Below are positions 7,030-13,632 of a stretch of 15,065 nucleotides of DNA, in pieces. The position numbers and the translations under genes were made by a program. Each line of letters opens with the position of its first letter. The stretch's first letter is position 1. The DNA comes from Sanchytrium tribonematis (Eukaryota; Sanchytriomycota; Sanchytriomycetes; Sanchytriales; Sanchytriaceae): assembly GCA_018985235.1 (NCBI GenBank), contig JADGIG010000157.1:1-15065 (forward strand), in the 5' to 3' direction. The notes under the pieces are model-generated. The model did no database searches, had not been told where the DNA came from, and was given only the letters and a program-made list of their open reading frames with translations.

Positions 7030-8208
7030 ATGACATCCCCACCAGTGAATGACAAAGATCCAATGTATTTTGGATATTATGGTCAAATGCAACATCAACA
7101 AAACATGTTATCAGATCATATTAGAACATCCACGTATCACAATGCCATTTTAAGCAACAAAGCAGTCTTTCAAGATGCCATTGTAATGGATTTGGGTGCT
7201 GGTAGTGGCATATTGAGCTATTTTGCAGTACAAGCAGGTGCTAAAATGGTATATGCTGTAGAAGCTAGCCCATCCCATCACAAAATACAAGCCATGTTGG
7301 ACTGTAAAGATAAAAATGAATATTTACAGAATAAAATCACCATTATCCCATGTAAAATAGAAGATGCACAAAAATACAATATTCCTCAAGTAGATGTTCT
7401 CATTAGTGAACCCATTGGCGTCTTAATCTTCCATGAAAGAATGATTGAATCGTATTTATTTGCGCGTGATCATTATTTGAAATCTGATGGTCATATCCTC
7501 CCAAATCAATCCAATCTATTCTTTAGTCCGTATACAGATGCCACATTATATAGTGAGACCCTCCAAAAAGCACGATTTTGGGAGAATTCCAATTTTTACA
7601 ATGTTGATTTCTCACCATTATTCAATGATGCCAAATTAGAATCATTTAGAATGCCAGTCGTAGGCGCATTTGACTCTAAATGTCTATTAAGTGACTCACA
7701 ATCTACTCTTTTTGATTTCAAATCCATGAAATCCCCATTAAACCTCCAATTTAAATTACAATTTAAAATGAATTATACGGGGTTATGCCATGGTATTTCT
7801 AGCTGGTTTGACTTGGTATTTCATCCCACCAATGGCCAATACATCCACATGAATACTGGTCCACAATACGCCACCACACACTGGCAACAAATCAGATTCC
7901 AATTCCAATCCCCAATCGCAGTCAATAAAAATCAAGTATTACACGGATGGATTAGAATGAGAGTCAATGAACATCGATCCTATACAATGATTGGTCAATT
8001 CGGATTAGATGCATCTGAATTAGAAGATCCAGATTGTTTTGAAATTGAGAATTTGAGTATTTCTCATAAATCTCATAAATCTAGTAAAACTAGTGAACAT
8101 ACGCAGCGTACACAAGTATGGTATTTGCATGAACAGAATTTTAATTATTCATTTAATTATTCACAGCCACCAGAGTATTTTCCAGAATATCAATGCATGT
8201 ATGAATAA
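7030..8208 (+). CDS. CARM1: CARM1/PRMT4-like type I protein arginine methyltransferase
   Basis: Encodes 392 aa. It aligns from its 13th residue with the CARM1 catalytic core: YFGYYG (13-18, substrate/AdoMet-capping helix), HQQNMLSDHIRTSTY, AdoMet motif I VMDLGAGSGIL (52-62), VYAVEAS with the ribose-binding Glu (78), the double-E loop SEPIGVLIFHERMIESYL (126-143, E127 and E136), FDLVF near residue 257 and the THW loop (283-285). All catalytic residues are present, so it should transfer methyl groups from AdoMet to arginine in histones, RNA-binding or splicing proteins. The QHQQN and GYYG details favour CARM1 over PRMT1. It lacks CARM1's roughly 130-residue N-terminal PH-like domain, and the C-terminal tail (about residue 340 on, Ser/His/Tyr rich) is unrelated. 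No leader is present. AATAAA at 8204-8209 overlaps the TAA. Confidence 0.92.
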   Translation: MTSPPVNDKDPMYFGYYGQMQHQQNMLSDHIRTSTYHNAILSNKAVFQDAIVMDLGAGSGILSYFAVQAGAKMVYAVEASPSHHKIQAMLDCKDKNEYLQNKITIIPCKIEDAQKYNIPQVDVLISEPIGVLIFHERMIESYLFARDHYLKSDGHILPNQSNLFFSPYTDATLYSETLQKARFWENSNFYNVDFSPLFNDAKLESFRMPVVGAFDSKCLLSDSQSTLFDFKSMKSPLNLQFKLQFKMNYTGLCHGISSWFDLVFHPTNGQYIHMNTGPQYATTHWQQIRFQFQSPIAVNKNQVLHGWIRMRVNEHRSYTMIGQFGLDASELEDPDCFEIENLSISHKSHKSSKTSEHTQRTQVWYLHEQNFNYSFNYSQPPEYFPEYQCMYE

Positions 8209-8229
8209 ATTTCAATTTGATATTTTATT
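8204..8229. terminator. Two-sided poly(A) region between the CARM1-like and Cys-rich genes
   Basis: AATAAA on the plus strand at 8204-8209 and on the minus strand at 8224-8229, each overlapping its own gene's stop. Confidence 0.6.
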
Positions 8230-8467
8230 AATTTGGTTTACATGGCGAATCGCAAGTAGTATTTGCACCAGAACCATGACAATTCTGATAACTATTAATG
8301 AGGTTACAACTATGAGCATACTTTGTATTGAAAGTACAACGGCCTGCAATATTATTGATCATGACACAATATGGTGTAGATTTTGGACATTGTGGTTGAC
8401 AATTTCCACAAACTGGACCAGATGGTTGAAATGCAGCAGCAAATGTAAATAATAATGTGAAAATCAT
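8228..8467 (-). CDS. Small cysteine-rich secreted protein
   Basis: Encodes 79 aa from the ATG at 8467, preferred over readings that start further upstream because it begins a leader (MIFTLLFTFAAAFQPSG). The mature part has nine Cys: CGNC, QPQC, PYC, GRC, AHSC, YQNC, TTC and SPC, ending CKPN. The spacing gives a compact disulphide-linked domain of about 60 residues; the odd count leaves one Cys free or pairing between molecules. I recognise no named family. TATTTAAA at 8490-8497 and TTGTACAA at 8513-8520 form its promoter. It converges on the CARM1-like gene with a 19-bp gap holding AATAAA on both strands. Such proteins are common among secreted effectors and wall proteins, but that role is inference. 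Confidence 0.75.
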   Translation of the reverse strand: MIFTLLFTFAAAFQPSGPVCGNCQPQCPKSTPYCVMINNIAGRCTFNTKYAHSCNLINSYQNCHGSGANTTCDSPCKPN

Positions 8468-8489
8468 TTTGCATTGAGATGAGATTTGG

Positions 8490-8497
8490 TTTAAATA
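8490..8497 (-). promoter_or_regulatory. TATA-like box, Cys-rich secreted gene
   Basis: TATTTAAA begins 30 bp upstream of the ATG at 8467. Confidence 0.5.
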
Positions 8498-8512
8498 CGC
8501 TTTGAAATGACT

Positions 8513-8520
8513 TTGTACAA
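8513..8520 (-). promoter_or_regulatory. TTGTACAA element upstream of the Cys-rich secreted gene
   Basis: Context TTTTGTACAAAGTC on the gene strand, with 45 nt to the ATG at 8467 and 15 bp upstream of a TATTTAAA. The gene is unrelated to family A, so common descent of the promoter does not explain the match. Confidence 0.55.
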
Positions 8521-8590
8521 AAGTCATTGGCTGATAAATTAATTTAAAATTAAATTTAAGTGGAGATTGGTACTTATTATAGTACTGATG

Positions 8591-8607
8591 ATCACAAGAC
8601 TTGTGAT
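8591..8607. repeat. Inverted repeat ATCACAAG-A-CTTGTGAT
   Basis: Perfect 8-bp arms around a single base, in the Cys-rich/LRR divergent intergenic region; the form is that of a dimeric regulator site. Confidence 0.4.
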
Positions 8608-8642
8608 TGTCCCATTTAGCAGTTACTACTAGACTGTCTCAA

Positions 8643-8648
8643 CACGTG
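8643..8648. promoter_or_regulatory. E-box palindrome CACGTG in the divergent Cys-rich/LRR promoter
   Basis: CACGTG within ACACGTGT is a classic bHLH-type site. It lies in the 287-bp divergent promoter region, 107 bp from the LRR start. Confidence 0.3.
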
Positions 8649-8721
8649 TCTTTTTACTTCCGATCTAAAGCCACTTTGAGCCATTAATCCAGCGTGGACC
8701 AATAGATGATTGAATTCTATG

Positions 8722-8728
8722 TATAAAT
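8722..8728 (+). promoter_or_regulatory. TATA box, LRR gene
   Basis: TATAAAT begins 33 bp upstream of the ATG at 8755. A CCAAT pentamer lies about 20 bp further upstream (near 8698-8702). Confidence 0.6.
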
Positions 8729-8754
8729 TTGACGCGCTACTTTTGATTGCGTAA

Positions 8755-9936
8755 ATGCTCGTCATGTCATTCATTCAAATGACCCATGGTATCACAGATT
8801 GCGATTTATTGACTCAATTTGCATCCAATTTGAATGTATCCAGTGCATTAATGACTCAAATCAATAACAATTGCTGTACGGGTATTGTGACAGGTGTTAC
8901 ATGCAATAGTGGTCAAATTACAGTAATTGACTGGTCCAATAAGAATTTAACTGGATTTATTGATGGAAATATGATTCCACGTGGTTTGACGACATTAAAC
9001 TTGAAATTGAATAAAATACAGGGATTATATCCAGTCAATGTACCAGATACGATTAGAAATTTAGATTTATCTCACAATCAATTGGTTGGTCCTGTTTCAA
9101 AGATTCCAAATTCAATCGTGACTTTATTTTTGAGTCAAAACAAATTGAATGGGTCATTTCCAGTGATTACAGGGCCATTGGTAAATACAGATTGCTCTGA
9201 TAATCAATTTACGGGTCCATTACCTGCTATTCCTGCGTCTGTCACCAATTTTGCCATTTCACGCACTTTTATTACTGGCCATATCCCATTTCTTCCAAAT
9301 ATCAATTATTTGTATTTAGCAGATAATTTGATGTCTGGTGATGTATCTGTGATTCGAGCAGGAATAACAGAGTTTTGGATCCAAAATAATAAATTTGTGG
9401 GTGTTTTGACCCTTTCTAGACCCACCAAATTCCATGTAGAGTCGAATTTGATTCATGAAATCGTTGTAAGTGATACGACTGCCATTACAGTGTGTAATAT
9501 TAGCAATAATCCATTGTTAAATAGCACAAGTATTTTGAATTTGGGTATTTGTACTAAAATCAACTTGTTTGCGTATGTGCCACCACCAGAGATGTCCATG
9601 ACTGACTCTACTTTGCTGGAAATGCAGACAAATGCGCCAATTGCAACTCGAAATGTGTTTTACCCTTTGAAATCAACTTCAACTCAAAAAGCAAGCACAA
9701 AAACAACACTTACTACGCAGTTACCAGAAATTACCACAGAATCATCTGAATCCATTCATCTCGTCAAAATGAATCCAAATGGTCAAGTATTGATTCTATC
9801 AGTTGATTATTTAGTGGTCATTATCATTCATGTGCTGGTAAATGGCTTCTTTTTAGGTATTGTGACTTTGAAGATGCTTCCATTGACTGCAAAAACACGA
9901 GTGACTTCAATGGCAATGAAGCGAATGTCGTTGTGA
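8755..9936 (+). CDS. Leucine-rich-repeat type I membrane protein
   Basis: Encodes 393 aa. A weak leader (MLVMSFIQMTHGITDC) is followed by a Cys-capped N-terminus, NNNCCTGIVTGVTCNSGQ (about 39-57), and IDWSNKNLTGFIDG. The repeats run from about residue 63 to 240 on the pattern LxxLxLxxNxLxGxxP, with unusually short 20-24 residue units (LDLSHNQLVGPVSKIP, LFLSQNKLNGSFPVI, TDCSDNQFTGPLPAIP, LYLADNLMSGDVS). A Thr/Ser-rich stalk (about 305-335), a hydrophobic segment (about 345-375) and a short basic tail (KTRVTSMAMKRMSL) follow. There is no kinase domain, so it would act as a surface recognition or adhesion protein. This architecture is known from early-diverging fungi. TATAAAT lies 33 bp upstream of the ATG; AATAAA directly follows the TGA. 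A second ATG at 8764 is an alternative start. Confidence 0.85.
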   Translation: MLVMSFIQMTHGITDCDLLTQFASNLNVSSALMTQINNNCCTGIVTGVTCNSGQITVIDWSNKNLTGFIDGNMIPRGLTTLNLKLNKIQGLYPVNVPDTIRNLDLSHNQLVGPVSKIPNSIVTLFLSQNKLNGSFPVITGPLVNTDCSDNQFTGPLPAIPASVTNFAISRTFITGHIPFLPNINYLYLADNLMSGDVSVIRAGITEFWIQNNKFVGVLTLSRPTKFHVESNLIHEIVVSDTTAITVCNISNNPLLNSTSILNLGICTKINLFAYVPPPEMSMTDSTLLEMQTNAPIATRNVFYPLKSTSTQKASTKTTLTTQLPEITTESSESIHLVKMNPNGQVLILSVDYLVVIIIHVLVNGFFLGIVTLKMLPLTAKTRVTSMAMKRMSL

Positions 9937-9942
9937 AATAAA
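9937..9942 (+). terminator. Poly(A) signal directly after the LRR stop
   Basis: TGA is followed immediately by AATAAA. Confidence 0.55.
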
Positions 9943-10015
9943 TATCTCTACAATTTTTCTTTTAATTTACAAGCTCTTGCAGTTATTTTGATTGGATCAC
10001 CAAGCATTCTAAATC

Positions 10016-10023
10016 TATTTAGT
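10016..10023 (+). promoter_or_regulatory. TATA-like box, family B copy 2
   Basis: TATTTAGT begins 29 bp upstream of the ATG at 10045, which supports that start codon. Confidence 0.4.
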
Positions 10024-10044
10024 CGTGATCAATCATTTTCACAA

Positions 10045-10431
10045 ATGCTGCTCATCTCACTCTTTTTCGCAATTACTTCCAGAATTCCCTTGTACAAACA
10101 TAAATTAAGTATTTCTTTATATCAAGGCTCTACGTATTTGTTCTTTATTGACGATAAGCCACAATTGAAAATTCAAAAGAAATCATGGACATTATCAGGA
10201 CAAACTGACCGCAAAGATCTTGAATTCAAGGCAGCGTATAATTTTGGGATTTATAAATTTAAAAAGTATTTCAGAGAATATTTACTGGTAAATGACGATG
10301 ATGTCGTATTTTATACATTCGGATGTCCTAGGATTCGTATTTCGACCATTGGAATTGATTTGCATACATTGGTTGATACCGTCTTCGACACAATGATTTC
10401 AAAAATGAATTGTTTAGAAAAAATAAAATGA
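10045..10431 (+). CDS. Family B small secreted protein, copy 2
   Basis: Encodes 128 aa from the ATG at 10045, the first ATG in this frame, which opens a clear leader (MLLISLFFAITS). The mature part carries the family B landmarks: a strand KLSISLYQGSTYLFF, then KKSWTLSG, a variable helix rich in Phe/Tyr/Lys, and a C-terminal DVVFYTFG...RIRISTIGIDLHTLVDTV that matches GNIIMKLNG..RLSWTINVFQSLKKII of the copy at 13237. The C-terminal match supports this frame through the region where the kinase gene overlaps on the other strand (10311-10431). AATAAA at 10422-10427 lies just before the TGA. The leader is close to those of the other family B genes. The function is unknown. Confidence 0.7.
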   Translation: MLLISLFFAITSRIPLYKHKLSISLYQGSTYLFFIDDKPQLKIQKKSWTLSGQTDRKDLEFKAAYNFGIYKFKKYFREYLLVNDDDVVFYTFGCPRIRISTIGIDLHTLVDTVFDTMISKMNCLEKIK

Positions 10432-11393
10432 TTTATTGATTTAATGGACTGAATCCATGGATGCTGTAATGCATTTGACGATGTCAGTCTATATTTAAAG
10501 TCTAATTTTGTCATTTTCATGATAAAATCAAGAAATATGCTATATTTGTTGTAATCTTGTAAATATTTCCCAATATATTGTAAATGCTTAGCATCAAAAT
10601 ACTGTAAATAATCCAACATGACTCCATCCATCTCCAAATGACCATTTTTATTATGTTTTATCCAAATTAATATTAATTTGCCAAGGGTGGCTCCCAATTC
10701 ATAAATATCTGCGTTAGATGGATGTAATATTGGATGATCCCTCATTTGATACCCATTTTCATGATATTCAAGCATTTCCAATGGCATATATTTCACAGTA
10801 CCCCGATTTCCAATCTTTTGATCCGTATTGGCTATATATTCAAGATCAATTAATATGAATTTAGATGGTATATGATTGATATCATATGACTCAATGACGA
10901 TATTACTTGGTTTAACTTCTAAATGAGCCAGTCTATTCACTGTTAAATAATAAAGGGCATTTAACATTTGAAACGCAACTCTTTCTATAAATCGCATATA
11001 ATTATGAATAATTAGTACTTTGATGTTGCTATAAGCATATTCTAATATATTAAAATGGTATAATGGCATATTAAATTGATAACATTGGTAATATAATTGG
11101 AGATTTGTTTCACTCATTTTAAATATTTGTTGAGTGATTAATGGATGGATACCATGAATTATATTAGGGTGATTTAGTGTGGTTGTATAAGTTAGTTCAT
11201 TATGTGCCATTTCCATGTACATTGAAGTATCAAAATAAAATTGATTTTGAGGATGTAGAGCAATGCATGTCTTTTTAATAACTTGTTTGGCATCTTTATT
11301 GTATTCTAGTATCGTGATTTTGGATTGTTTGGAGGTTATGGATGACTGGAATGGCATCCAATTTGCAAAAAGGAATAATGATAGAAAATGCAT
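10311..11393 (-). CDS. Secreted protein-kinase-fold protein, probably pseudokinase
   Basis: Encodes 360 aa from the ATG at 11393. A leader (MHFLSLFLFANWMPFQSS) precedes a kinase fold: an Ile-Lys-Lys at 39-41 in the beta-3 position, a helix-C-like HNEL near 64-67, HPNII (75-79), HLEVKPSN (157-164), IDLE (182-185), GTVKYMPLE (198-206, the APE region) and ADIYELG (228-234). The HRD catalytic loop reads H-L-E, with Glu for the catalytic Asp and Leu for Arg; DFG reads D-L-E; no glycine-rich loop is visible. ATP binding may remain, but ordinary phosphotransfer is doubtful. The fold ends near HPWIQSI; about 40 further residues overlap the convergent gene at 10045-10431 and may be unstructured. TTGTACAA lies 15 nt upstream of the ATG. 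Secretion suggests an effector-like role, by inference. Confidence 0.82.
   Translation of the reverse strand: MHFLSLFLFANWMPFQSSITSKQSKITILEYNKDAKQVIKKTCIALHPQNQFYFDTSMYMEMAHNELTYTTTLNHPNIIHGIHPLITQQIFKMSETNLQLYYQCYQFNMPLYHFNILEYAYSNIKVLIIHNYMRFIERVAFQMLNALYYLTVNRLAHLEVKPSNIVIESYDINHIPSKFILIDLEYIANTDQKIGNRGTVKYMPLEMLEYHENGYQMRDHPILHPSNADIYELGATLGKLILIWIKHNKNGHLEMDGVMLDYLQYFDAKHLQYIGKYLQDYNKYSIFLDFIMKMTKLDFKYRLTSSNALQHPWIQSIKSINHFIFSKQFIFEIIVSKTVSTNVCKSIPMVEIRILGHPNV
10422..10427 (+). terminator. Poly(A) signal just inside the family B copy 2 coding end
   Basis: AATAAA lies in the penultimate codons, one base before the TGA. Confidence 0.45.
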
Positions 11394-11408
11394 CGCGGGG
11401 ATTCTCCT

Positions 11409-11416
11409 TTGTACAA
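11409..11416 (-). promoter_or_regulatory. TTGTACAA element upstream of the secreted kinase-fold gene
   Basis: Context CGTTGTACAAAGGAGAA on the gene strand, matching the family A context best, but only 15 nt from the ATG at 11393. Confidence 0.5.
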
Positions 11417-11514
11417 CGACAACAAATTATGTGACTTATAGTGTCAATCTATAATCATATGTTAAACATTCAAGTTAATGGCATCATGATGGCACCATAT
11501 GGATGTGTTTGTTG

Positions 11515-11522
11515 TATTTAAA
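11515..11522 (+). promoter_or_regulatory. TATA-like box, ankyrin gene
   Basis: TATTTAAA begins 29 bp upstream of the ATG at 11544. Confidence 0.5.
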
Positions 11523-11543
11523 ACTTTTTGATAGCCCCCTTGA

Positions 11544-13208
11544 ATGTATTTTCTGATCCTCATCTGTATAGCAGAAGAATTGCAAGCTATTCATAAGAGT
11601 ATTATTAAAAATGATTTGGATGCATTTAAATCACTGGTGTCTCCGGAAACTATCAATTTAATGACGCCTATTGAGGCATTCATTCGGAAGCCAAAACGAC
11701 AAAGATTATATCACTTCAATGGGGCTACGCCATTACACATAGCAGTGAAATATATGAGAATAGCTTGTATTTATTATTTATTGCTAAATGGTGCTGAATT
11801 GTTGCAAAATGGAAATGGGGAATATCCAAAAGATCTTGTCCCCGCAAATGATAAAAATTATGATTTCTTAAAAGAATGGCTAGGAGGTGACATTGTAAAT
11901 GTTAGATTAAGAGGATTGGCAGCCTTGAGTGGTAGTAATTCGAATTATTGCTTGAATTTATTGATCGAGCAATCCAATTACAAAGAAGCTCAATTTCTAT
12001 TTGAGAATGGATATAATCCATACGCATCCGTAAATCAAGGCGTAACAGCAGAAGATGCGTGGATTATGATATCTCAGACTGATGATGAGAAATGGCTTCA
12101 AATTTACAGCAAATATGGATATTTGTCAAATTGCATTTTGAATGCATGGAAGTGCAATGTAAAAAAAGTGATTGCAAATTACATCAAATATAAGTTGGAT
12201 TTTACTGTGTTATACAAAGGATCTTCTGTTTATCACTCTATTTTTCAACAAAGTGAAATTTCTGCAAATGTGTTGTTAGATTTAATTTGGGGCCATGCTG
12301 ATCATAAACTGATCAAACTTGAATATCAAAATGGCAATATATTGCATTTAGCAGCAGTGAAATCAGAATATCATGTTTCTCTAGAATGGTTTCAAAAAAT
12401 ATTAATATTTTGCCAAGCTCTGGATGAAATTAATGCGGATGGTGATACTCCCGTATTTCAACTGATTCACCATATGAGATGGGATGTACTGAAATATATT
12501 ACTGGTAAATATCCATTTGATCTCAATTTAAAATGCCACGACATACATTATTTGCAAAAAATGGCCATGCTTAATGTTTACTGGGAATTCTTTCAATATT
12601 TTACAAGTCACACACACGGTATTATACTAGATAGTGATACAATCAATGAATTGACTGATTACGCCCAATTCCAAATGCTGCATTATTATTTGATAAATGC
12701 TCAAAAACAAGGGCATTCTGTTGATAAAAATGGAAATATTAAAAATAAGATTGCCGCACAATGGATATCGCAATATTTAAATGGCAATACAATTCAAATC
12801 TATGCTGTAGATGGTAAAGGAAATACAGTTTTACATCGTTGCGCTACCAACAATAATATCAATTGCTTGGAATACTTTTATTCAATTGGATTTGATTTAT
12901 TTCAATTAAATCATCAAAGCGCGAGTGTACTTTATATTGCAGTAGAGAATCAATCCTTTGAATTTGTGAGTCAATTAATTATCTATTTAAAAAGAGAAAT
13001 TAAAAAATTTATTTCCAGTGTAAAAGATTGTAATCAGGGAATGATGATGGAAATTCCAAGGATTCGGTATGATATTCATAGAACATTATTACAATTTGAT
13101 GGAAAATGGAGTGTCATGGAGATTCGCACGGGAGAGGGCATCAAAGCACTTTTAATTCAATTGGAAGCTGAATTAAAATATGAATATGGGATTTGTGAGG
13201 GAAAATAA
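11544..13208 (+). CDS. Ankyrin-repeat protein with signal-like N-terminus
   Basis: Encodes 554 aa. Divergent ankyrin repeats are visible at about residues 58-91 (NGATPLHIAVKYMRIACIYYLLLNGAEL), 262-285 (NGNILHLAAVKSE), 298-325 (DGDTPVFQLIHHMRWDVLKYI), 423-450 (GNTVLHRCATNNNINCLEYF) and 459-485 (SASVLYIAVENQSFEFVSQLI), separated by helical stretches that may hold decayed repeats. The first ten residues (MYFLILICIA) are hydrophobic and could be a short signal peptide; this is less certain than for the other genes because the next residues are charged. TATTTAAA lies 29 bp before the ATG, and CCCCCTTGA precedes it, recalling the CTCCTTGAA before the family A starts. AATAAA at 13204-13209 overlaps the TAA. 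It probably mediates protein binding; no catalytic domain is seen. Confidence 0.82.
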   Translation: MYFLILICIAEELQAIHKSIIKNDLDAFKSLVSPETINLMTPIEAFIRKPKRQRLYHFNGATPLHIAVKYMRIACIYYLLLNGAELLQNGNGEYPKDLVPANDKNYDFLKEWLGGDIVNVRLRGLAALSGSNSNYCLNLLIEQSNYKEAQFLFENGYNPYASVNQGVTAEDAWIMISQTDDEKWLQIYSKYGYLSNCILNAWKCNVKKVIANYIKYKLDFTVLYKGSSVYHSIFQQSEISANVLLDLIWGHADHKLIKLEYQNGNILHLAAVKSEYHVSLEWFQKILIFCQALDEINADGDTPVFQLIHHMRWDVLKYITGKYPFDLNLKCHDIHYLQKMAMLNVYWEFFQYFTSHTHGIILDSDTINELTDYAQFQMLHYYLINAQKQGHSVDKNGNIKNKIAAQWISQYLNGNTIQIYAVDGKGNTVLHRCATNNNINCLEYFYSIGFDLFQLNHQSASVLYIAVENQSFEFVSQLIIYLKREIKKFISSVKDCNQGMMMEIPRIRYDIHRTLLQFDGKWSVMEIRTGEGIKALLIQLEAELKYEYGICEGK

Positions 13209-13219
13209 ATAGAGATTTA
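13201..13219 (+). repeat. 19-bp direct repeat, left copy
   Basis: GAAAATAAATAGAGATTTA spans the end of the ankyrin gene, including its stop codon and AATAAA. Confidence 0.8.
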
Positions 13220-13238
13220 AAGTAAGATAAAATTTATT
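13204..13238. terminator. Two-sided poly(A) region between the ankyrin gene and family B copy 3
   Basis: AATAAA on the plus strand at 13204-13209 and on the minus strand at 13233-13238, each overlapping the stop codon of its gene. Confidence 0.6.
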
Positions 13239-13632
13239 ACTTATATAACGCTCTTCCGCATATCGCAACAAATTCATTCAAGGCATCCGAATTTTCCGGA
13301 TTAGTACATTCCGCTAGAGTCAGTGACATTTCTATGATTTTTTTGAGGCTTTGAAATACATTAATTGTCCATGAAAGTCGATTTTGGCCATTCAATTTCA
13401 TAATAATATTGCCTTTTCCAATCTTATATTCATTTGCGACTGATTGAATTATTTGTTCTTTACTCATAGGTCCATTGGTAGTCATAAAATTTGAGTCTTT
13501 GTTGGGATCTATTACGGAATATTTCCATTCTTGACTAGTTATTTCAAAAGCAAAAGTTACATCTAATTCGAAAGCACCTTGAAAAACTATTACTAACTCT
13601 GTAACAGCAAACAAAAAATTAAACAGCAACAT
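13237..13632 (-). CDS. Family B small secreted protein, copy 3
   Basis: Encodes 131 aa from the ATG at 13632, chosen because it opens a leader (MLLFNFLFAVTE) with an AT-rich TTTAAATAT about 30-37 bp upstream. The frame is also open for 77 codons further upstream to an ATG at 13863, but that part reads as low-complexity intergenic DNA. After the leader come ELVIVFQGAFELDVTF, SQEWKYSVID, PMSKEQIIQSVANEY, GNIIMKLNG and LSWTINVFQSLKKIIEMSL, then a Cys-containing tail ending CGRALYK. This is the most regular family B member and the reference for the other two. The small two-strand, helix, strand, helix pattern is unidentified. It is bracketed by a 19-bp direct repeat. AATAAA at 13233-13238 overlaps the TAA. 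Confidence 0.75.
   Translation of the reverse strand: MLLFNFLFAVTELVIVFQGAFELDVTFAFEITSQEWKYSVIDPNKDSNFMTTNGPMSKEQIIQSVANEYKIGKGNIIMKLNGQNRLSWTINVFQSLKKIIEMSLTLAECTNPENSDALNEFVAICGRALYK

Noticed and set aside
6523-7063. Minus-strand open frames inside and upstream of the tectonin gene
   Set aside because: Alternative frames of the repeat-coding DNA and of the divergent promoter; their peptides have no recognisable content.
8093-8452. Plus-strand open frame of 119 codons
   Set aside because: Shadow of the CARM1-like tail and of the Cys-rich gene on the other strand; no matching domain.
10090-10097. Fifth TTGTACAA octamer
   Set aside because: It lies inside the family B copy 2 coding region (encoding PLYKH), with no start codon at the right distance on either strand; taken as a chance match.
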